A stretch of DNA of 64,000 nt from COMBO-56-21 sp041559015 (GTDB lineage Archaea > Thermoplasmatota > Thermoplasmata > UBA10834): assembly GCA_041559015.1 (NCBI GenBank), contig JBFFED010000005.1, positions 1 through 64,000 of the forward strand. The letters run 5' to 3'. Positions 59,429-64,000 of the stretch are shown here, in pieces. The position numbers and the translations under genes were made by a program. The notes beneath the pieces were generated by a model that was given only the letters and a program-made list of their open reading frames with translations, did not search any database and was not told the origin of the DNA. How positions within the stretch are numbered: position 1 is the first letter of the stretch; each line of letters opens with the position of its first letter.

Positions 59429-59829
59429 CTAGACACCTCCGGACCGAACCCAGGACAGGGTCCTGGCACGGGCATGGCCACGCCTGGCTCGGTACTCTCG
59501 AAAAACTCCTCTTCGGCGCACTGGCTGGGACGGGTCGAATCACCCGTGAAGGCAATCAAACACGACTTCAGTCCATGCCATGTCCTTGCGCCTCGAGCAT
59601 CCGCGTGAAGAACTGAACCGTATATATTGATTCCGGTCGAGGCGGGACGCGCACTGGCCATCCTTGTACACAGCGACGACTCGCTCCCGATACCCCGCAC
59701 CCGAGCACCGTCCGCACGGGTCATCAGAATCACTCATGATAACGACCTCGGAGGATTCTTTAGAGCGCGTGCTCGTTCCGTTGCACGGGACATGGTCGGA
59801 AATGGCCTTTCGCAGACAAGCTGGTTAAA
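59429..59829. other. Divergent intergenic region between hisG and the histidine kinase
   Basis: About 400 bases. It contains a nearly palindromic TATA element and a few short open frames, including one on the minus strand (59540-59737) with CGRCSGAG, which I judged non-coding. No RNA gene is recognised. Confidence 0.4.
59620..59629. promoter_or_regulatory. TATA element GTATATATTG, direction uncertain
   Basis: Nearly symmetric, so it reads as TATA on both strands. It could drive hisG (leader about 165 nt) or the kinase gene (leader about 175 nt), or both. Confidence 0.45.
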
Positions 59830-61155
59830 ATGACCACTGACACTCTCAGGACCGAGCACAGAGGAAGCGACCTGAGGAGCACTGCTTTAGAGAGCATACT
59901 GGAGGTCACATCCGACATCCTGTACGTGACAGATGTCGACGCACTCCTGAACAAGATAGCCAAGACCGTCTCGGAGACCTTCGGCCTCAAGTGCGTGTCC
60001 ATAGGCATCCAGGACGGGGAGACCGGGGACTTCTGCGTCAGGGCATCGCATGGATACTCCTCAGAGGTAGAGGGCAGGATCCTCAAGATCAGGTACTCCG
60101 AGGAGAGGATGACCAAGGATCTCAGGCCGGAGTTCAAGGTCGGGAGGAACGTGTTCTATGTCCCCGGCGAGAGCTACCAGATAGATACTGACGACGAGAT
60201 GCTCTTCGTCGTGCACCCCGAACGCATAGACCGCCCAAGGCGGTTCCCCAACGAATGGCACGAACTGGATTTCATCGACTTCATGATGCACAGGCGAGAC
60301 GGCAGCCTCCTGGGCTACCTGGAGATCGACGAGCCAGACGATCACAGGGTGCCGGACGACGAGAAGCTGCGGGCAATCGAGATATTCTCCGACCTGGCCG
60401 CGATAGCCATACAGAACGCCGAGCTGTACCAGCAGCTGGACACGGACAGGCGCAAGATAGAGCTGCTCTTGGACCTCATCGGCCACGATGTCAACAACTA
60501 CGCCCAGGCCGTAAGCGGGTTCATAGAGCTGGCTATGCAGAGGAAGAACGTGCCTGAGCCATCGAGGAAGAGCCTCGCGAAGGCCCTTGACCAGGTCTGG
60601 AACCTCAACAAGCTGGTCACCAATGTGAAGCTCTTCGGTAAGATTGAGTCCGCGAACGGCAACGAGGTACGGCCGATGGATCTCGTTTGTGTGATCCGGG
60701 ACGCTCTCGCAGCGGCCGAGTCGAACTACCCTAGCCGCACGGTGAGGATCGCGGTGGAGGACGACGGTGAACACAAGCTGTGCCTGGTGGACAACCTGGC
60801 CAAGGAGATATTCGTCAACCTGTTCTCCAACGCCATCAAGTTCGACCCCAACGAGGTAGTCGACATAGAGGTGACGATGGACCGGTCGCGTACGGAGACA
60901 AGGGAGTACTGGTGCGTGTCCGTCGCGGACCACGGCCCTGGGATAGATGACTCGCTCAAGGAATGGGTCTTCGAGCGGTTCGCGCAGGCCGGAACCTCTG
61001 GCGCGAAGGGCAGCAGCGGACTCGGACTGCACATCGCCAGGAAGCTGGTCAGCGCCTACAAGGGCAGGATATGGGTCGAGGACAGGGTCCCGGGAGACAG
61101 GACCAGAGGCAGCGTGTTCAAAGTGATGCTGCCCAAGGCTCCAGAGCCCGCCTAG
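59830..61155 (+). CDS. Cytosolic GAF-domain sensor histidine kinase
   Basis: 441 residues, no membrane segment. GAF domain at about 20-200 (TSDILYVTDVDALLNKIAK ... GYLEIDEPDDHRVPDDEKLRAIEIFSDLAAIAIQNA). The phosphoacceptor is His219 in LLDLIGHDVNNYAQAV, the archaeal-type H box. ATP-binding HATPase_c has the N box IFVNLFSNAIKF (about 330), G1 VADHGPGID and G2 GSSGLGLHIARKLV (about 395). It probably phosphorylates the response regulator encoded at 61550, with the small Sec61-beta gene lying between. The ligand of the GAF domain is unknown. Confidence 0.92.
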   Translation: MTTDTLRTEHRGSDLRSTALESILEVTSDILYVTDVDALLNKIAKTVSETFGLKCVSIGIQDGETGDFCVRASHGYSSEVEGRILKIRYSEERMTKDLRPEFKVGRNVFYVPGESYQIDTDDEMLFVVHPERIDRPRRFPNEWHELDFIDFMMHRRDGSLLGYLEIDEPDDHRVPDDEKLRAIEIFSDLAAIAIQNAELYQQLDTDRRKIELLLDLIGHDVNNYAQAVSGFIELAMQRKNVPEPSRKSLAKALDQVWNLNKLVTNVKLFGKIESANGNEVRPMDLVCVIRDALAAAESNYPSRTVRIAVEDDGEHKLCLVDNLAKEIFVNLFSNAIKFDPNEVVDIEVTMDRSRTETREYWCVSVADHGPGIDDSLKEWVFERFAQAGTSGAKGSSGLGLHIARKLVSAYKGRIWVEDRVPGDRTRGSVFKVMLPKAPEPA

Positions 61156-61322
61156 GATGCGGGGTAGACAACTCCGAGGATCAGGACCAGCGCTGAGGCA
61201 GCTATGCACATAGCGACCACGAACCACGGGTTTATCTTGAGGGCCTTGTCATCCTCAGAGTCGAAGTACCGTATAAGACCGGCCGCGGAATGGAAACCCT
61301 CGCCCTTCTTGTTCTTAGCCAT
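61152..61322 (-). CDS. secG: Preprotein translocase Sec61-beta subunit
   Basis: 56 residues, a short gene easily missed. The N-terminus is MAKNKKGEGFHSAAG, then LIRYFDSEDDKALKINPWF, the archaeal Sec61-beta signature (GLIRYFD-E ... KI-P), followed by one membrane helix VVAMCIAASALVLILGVVY. It is the small tail-anchored subunit of the SecYE-beta translocon. The stop overlaps the stop of the convergent kinase gene by 4 nt. A TATA box upstream supports a near-leaderless message. Confidence 0.93.
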   Translation of the reverse strand: MAKNKKGEGFHSAAGLIRYFDSEDDKALKINPWFVVAMCIAASALVLILGVVYPAS

Positions 61323-61352
61323 AGGTCCCGAAAGGACCTATTGAGGGATTCC

Positions 61353-61362
61353 ATATTTAAAC
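61353..61362 (-). promoter_or_regulatory. TATA box of the Sec61-beta gene
   Basis: The minus strand reads GTTTAAATATGG, 31-40 nt before the ATG at 61322. Confidence 0.6.
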
Positions 61363-61426
61363 GTTTAGAGGGTCTGGCGCGCCCTCCAGAAGGCCGGATT
61401 CGCCCGTGAGTCCGTGGTGAAAACCA

Positions 61427-61436
61427 TTTTATAACG
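61427..61436 (+). promoter_or_regulatory. TATA box of the response-regulator gene
   Basis: CATTTTATAACG; a start near 61462 would leave a leader of about 90 nt that carries the GGAGG at 61537. Confidence 0.5.
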
Positions 61437-61549
61437 TGCAAGATAATCAACAGTTCCCAGCCTGGCTCCCCCGGCGCATGGCCCATGGAGCATGTTCTGG
61501 GCACAAAAGTCGGTCCGCGGACGCGCTCTGACCTCAGGAGGTAGTTAAG

Positions 61550-61930
61550 ATAGCCACGGTCTTCCTAGTCGATGATGAGAAGTTCATCGTCGACCTCTAC
61601 AGGGACATCCTCGAGGCCAATGGGCACGTGGTCATCGGCGTCGCTTCGGACGGCGATGAGGCCGTCCGGAAATACCGCGAGATGAAGGAGAAGCCCGTCA
61701 TAATCATCATGGACCAGCGCATGCCCGTCAAGGACGGCGTGAGCGCGACACAGGAGATCCTGAAGATGGACCCCGAGGCGACGATATTCTTCGGAAGCGC
61801 GGACCTCCACATCGAGAAGGAGGCCATCGCTGCGGGGGCCAAGGGATTCTTGCTCAAACCTTTCAGGATCGAGGAGCTCCTCGAAGCCATCGAAGAGACA
61901 ATCGCTGGAAAGGTCAAGGCCAAGTGCTAG
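61550..61930 (+). CDS. Single-domain CheY-like response regulator, apparent AUA start
   Basis: About 126 residues. The receiver fold starts at ATVFLVDDEKFIVDLYRDIL (acidic pocket DDE), phosphoacceptor Asp in VIIIMDQRMPVKDG, and Lys in AKGFLLKPFRIEEL. No output domain, so it acts through protein contacts. The fold demands translation from about 61547-61553, yet the frame there reads GTA GTT AAG ATA GCC with no ATG, GTG or TTG. GGAGG (61537-61541) is 8 nt before the ATA, so ATA is the best start guess. The first standard start (GTG 61628) would delete the acidic pocket. Likely partner: the kinase at 59830. Confidence 0.85.
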   Translation: MATVFLVDDEKFIVDLYRDILEANGHVVIGVASDGDEAVRKYREMKEKPVIIIMDQRMPVKDGVSATQEILKMDPEATIFFGSADLHIEKEAIAAGAKGFLLKPFRIEELLEAIEETIAGKVKAKC

Positions 61931-62024
61931 CGAGGCCGGCGTCTCTCTGCGGGCTTCGACTGATTTCATGTAGGTGAGTAGTGTGAACGATAGGGAGTGC
62001 GAAGGATGTGACGGCATCGGCCTA

Positions 62025-62034
62025 CTTTTAAGTA
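62025..62034 (+). promoter_or_regulatory. TATA box of lysS
   Basis: CTTTTAAGTA, about 50 nt before the lysS ATG; GGAGGGGTG lies 7 nt before the ATG. Confidence 0.45.
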
Positions 62035-62079
62035 CGCAGGCCGGAATGCAGAGAGCGGCGCCCTTGGAGGGGTGAAGCG

Positions 62080-63564
62080 ATGCCTGAAGATGCGAGCGAC
62101 CTGAGGGCCCTTAGAAGGGCGAAGCTGGAAGATCTCAAGGCCAAGGGTCTCAACCCGTACGAGAAGTACAAGTACGTCAGGACACACGACTCTTCCGGGA
62201 TAAAGAAGGACTTCGAGGGTGTCGGCGCGGACAGGAGCGAGAGGAAGGTCTCCACCGCGGGCCGGATAATGGGCATGCGGATACACGGCAAGGCGGGGTT
62301 CGCCGACCTCCAGGACAGAGGGGGGCGGGTCCAGGTCTACTTCAAGCTCGACGAACTCGGCAAGGAGAGGTTCGACCTGTTCAAGTCACTGGACAAGGGC
62401 GACATGGCCGGGGTCACAGGGAGAGTGTTCAGGACCAAGATGGGCGAGATAACGGTGGCTGTGGAGGGCTTCGAGATACTCACCAAGGCGCTCGAGCCGT
62501 ATCCCGACCAATTCCACGGGCTCCAGGACGTCCAGACGAGGTACCGGAAGAGATACCTCGACCTCATCATGAACCAGGACGTCAGAGAGCGGTTCGTCAA
62601 GAGGAGCAGGATGGTCGCCTTCATGCGCGACTGGCTCAACGAGAAGGGGTACCTCGAGGTCGAGACCCCCATACTGCAACCGCTCTACGGAGGCGCGCTG
62701 GCGAGACCGTTCGTGACTCACCACAACTTCCTGGACATGGACCTCTACCTGAGGATAGCGCCGGAGCTGTACCACAAGAGGTGCATAGTCGGCGACCTCG
62801 AGAAGGTGTACGAGATAGGCCACAACTTCAGGAACGAAGACATCGACGCTCAGCACTATCCGGAGTACACCTCGCTGGAGCTCTACGAGGCCTATGCGGA
62901 CTACAACGACATAATGGACCTGACGGAGTCCCTGCTGTACGATACCGCGATGAAGATCTGCGGCACCGACAAGATACCGTATGGCGAGAAGACGATTGAC
63001 TTCGCGAGGCCCTGGCTCAGGATTACCATGCTCGATGCGATAAAGAAGCTCACTGGCCTGGACTTCGGCTCGTTCAAGACCGTGGATGACGCCAGGGACG
63101 CCGCGATACAGATAGGCACCAGGGACGTCGAGGGCTGCGACACCATGGGAGAGGTCATGGCCGAGATCTTCGACCAGAAGGCGCAGCCGAGCCTTGTCAA
63201 TCCGACATTCGTCATCGACCACCCGATAGAGGTCTCCCCACTCGCGAAACGGAAGAGGGGGGACCCGCAGCTGGTGGAGAGGTTCGAGCTGTTCATCAAC
63301 GGCTGGGAGTTCGCCAACGCCTTCTCGGAACTCAACGACCCGAAGGAGCAGGAGCAGAGGTTCAGGGACCAGGAGCGGTACAGGGACGAGGGGGACGACG
63401 AGGCGCACCCGATAGACATGGACTACGTGAACGCGCTCGAGTACGGGCTCCCGCCGACAGGCGGCCTCGGCATAGGCATCGACCGGTTCGCCATGATCCT
63501 CACGAATGCCCCCTCGATCAAGGAGGTCATCCTCTTCCCGCACATGAAGCCCGAGCAGGTCTAG
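62080..63564 (+). CDS. lysS: Lysyl-tRNA synthetase, class II
   Basis: 494 residues. The N-terminal OB-fold anticodon-binding domain (about 55-150, VSTAGRIMGMRIHGKAGFAD) precedes the class II core: motif 1 area RSRMVAFMRDWLNEKGYLEVETP, motif 2 FRNEDIDAQHYPEYTSLELY and motif 3 GGLGIGIDRFAMILT. The DPKEQEQRFRDQ block and GWEFANAFSELNDP are LysRS-specific. Strong Shine-Dalgarno. Many euryarchaea use the unrelated class I LysRS, so the class is worth noting. Full length. Confidence 0.96.
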   Translation: MPEDASDLRALRRAKLEDLKAKGLNPYEKYKYVRTHDSSGIKKDFEGVGADRSERKVSTAGRIMGMRIHGKAGFADLQDRGGRVQVYFKLDELGKERFDLFKSLDKGDMAGVTGRVFRTKMGEITVAVEGFEILTKALEPYPDQFHGLQDVQTRYRKRYLDLIMNQDVRERFVKRSRMVAFMRDWLNEKGYLEVETPILQPLYGGALARPFVTHHNFLDMDLYLRIAPELYHKRCIVGDLEKVYEIGHNFRNEDIDAQHYPEYTSLELYEAYADYNDIMDLTESLLYDTAMKICGTDKIPYGEKTIDFARPWLRITMLDAIKKLTGLDFGSFKTVDDARDAAIQIGTRDVEGCDTMGEVMAEIFDQKAQPSLVNPTFVIDHPIEVSPLAKRKRGDPQLVERFELFINGWEFANAFSELNDPKEQEQRFRDQERYRDEGDDEAHPIDMDYVNALEYGLPPTGGLGIGIDRFAMILTNAPSIKEVILFPHMKPEQV

Positions 63565-63574
63565 AGGTCGTAGG

Positions 63575-64000
63575 ATGGCGGCCGACGCGGAGGGTATCAG
63601 GATTGAGCATCTCGCTCATGGGCAGCTGGACGCCCTGATAGATGCCCAGAACGGGATATTCGAGGACTACATCATCCCGATAAGGTCCTCGAGACAATTC
63701 TTCACGGACTTCCTCAAGTCGGTCGGAGGGGACCTCAGGAACGTGCTCGTGTCGCTGGACGGCGACAGGATAGTCGGCTATGCGAACCCGGTCGTGGACG
63801 GGGACGAGGCGTGGATAGGCGGCATCGGTGTGCTGCCGTCCCACAGGGGCATGGGCATCGGGACGAAGTTGATGCTCGCCGCGGAGCGGGAGTGCATAGA
63901 GAGAGGCGTCCGAGAGATATCCCTGGAGGTCATAGAGGGCAACGACCGTGCGATGAGGCTCTATGACCGACTCGGGTATGTCGGCGGCAGGAGGTACCTG
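63575..64000 (+). CDS. GNAT-family acetyltransferase, cut by the window end
   Basis: 142 codons are visible with no stop before the window edge. ATG 63575 follows AGAGGTCGTAGG, 10 nt after lysS. The acetyl-CoA motif is in GIGVLPSHRGMGIGTKLMLAAE (RGMGIG), then LEVIEGNDRAMRLYDRLGYV. A RimI-type fold, probably acetylating a protein N-terminus or small amine. Likely co-transcribed with lysS. Confidence 0.85.
   Translation, partial: MAADAEGIRIEHLAHGQLDALIDAQNGIFEDYIIPIRSSRQFFTDFLKSVGGDLRNVLVSLDGDRIVGYANPVVDGDEAWIGGIGVLPSHRGMGIGTKLMLAAERECIERGVREISLEVIEGNDRAMRLYDRLGYVGGRRYL

Noticed and set aside
59540..59737. Minus-strand ORF with a zinc-finger-like CGRCSGAG start
   Set aside because: It crosses the TATA element and the hisG leader, the rest of the product has no ordered pattern, and only one CxxC pair is present.
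1..64000. CRISPR arrays, insertion sequences, integrases or phage genes
   Set aside because: I looked for regularly spaced direct repeats, transposase-like ORFs and att-type duplications at the tRNA genes and found none.

Overview
The window is archaeal and most likely comes from an uncultured Thermoplasmatota-type euryarchaeon. The reasons are TATA boxes 22-34 nt ahead of several starts, two tRNA genes with canonical bulge-helix-bulge introns, encoded tRNAs without CCA, a Sec61-beta gene, AGG/AGA/ATA-rich GC-biased codon use, and a heterodisulfide reductase/[NiFe]-hydrogenase system without F420 genes. No mcr or other methanogenesis marker is seen here, so a methanogenic lifestyle cannot be claimed.

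Layout. 1-10.6 kb: tRNA end, a secreted HAF/PKD/papain-like protein, a giant TPR protein, a four-gene cassette of two half-size MgtE membrane proteins plus two PhoU/TrkA-C-type regulatory proteins, and small membrane/zinc-ribbon genes. 10.7-16.4 kb: YdeI-like and VOC proteins, then the hydrogenase maturation genes hypB-F-C-A-D. 16.9-25.6 kb: first Hdr cluster (hdrA, hdrC, hdrB, mvhD, a double HdrA fusion, an MvhD-HdrD fusion). 25.8-38.2 kb: second Hdr cluster (HdrA with an inserted GltD-like module, a partner HdrA, MvhD fused to a winged-helix domain, a second double HdrA, mvhD, a free winged-helix protein, mvhG, mvhA, maturation protease). hypE and mobA follow. 40-46 kb: membrane proteins, GNAT, tRNA-Ser(GGA), nitrilase/NadE pair, tRNA-Glu(CUC). 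46-49.7 kb: a candidate TasA/archaeal-bundling-pilus-like locus with its own signal peptidase. 50-52.2 kb: secreted M28 peptidase. 52.3-59.4 kb: a complete, tightly overlapping histidine operon (hisG-D-C-H-A-B-F-IE plus a PHP phosphatase). 59.8-64 kb: GAF histidine kinase, Sec61-beta, response regulator, class II LysRS and a truncated GNAT gene.

How it fits together. MvhAG would oxidise H2 (matured by HypABCDEF and the C-terminal protease), MvhD would pass electrons to HdrA flavins, and HdrA would split them between ferredoxin and HdrB/HdrC or the HdrD-like fusion. Seven HdrA modules in 18 kb, four MvhD copies, and an NAD(P)H-type GltD module inside one HdrA suggest a multi-input electron-bifurcating hub. 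The GltD-HdrA protein and the MvhD/winged-helix pair are the most unusual content.
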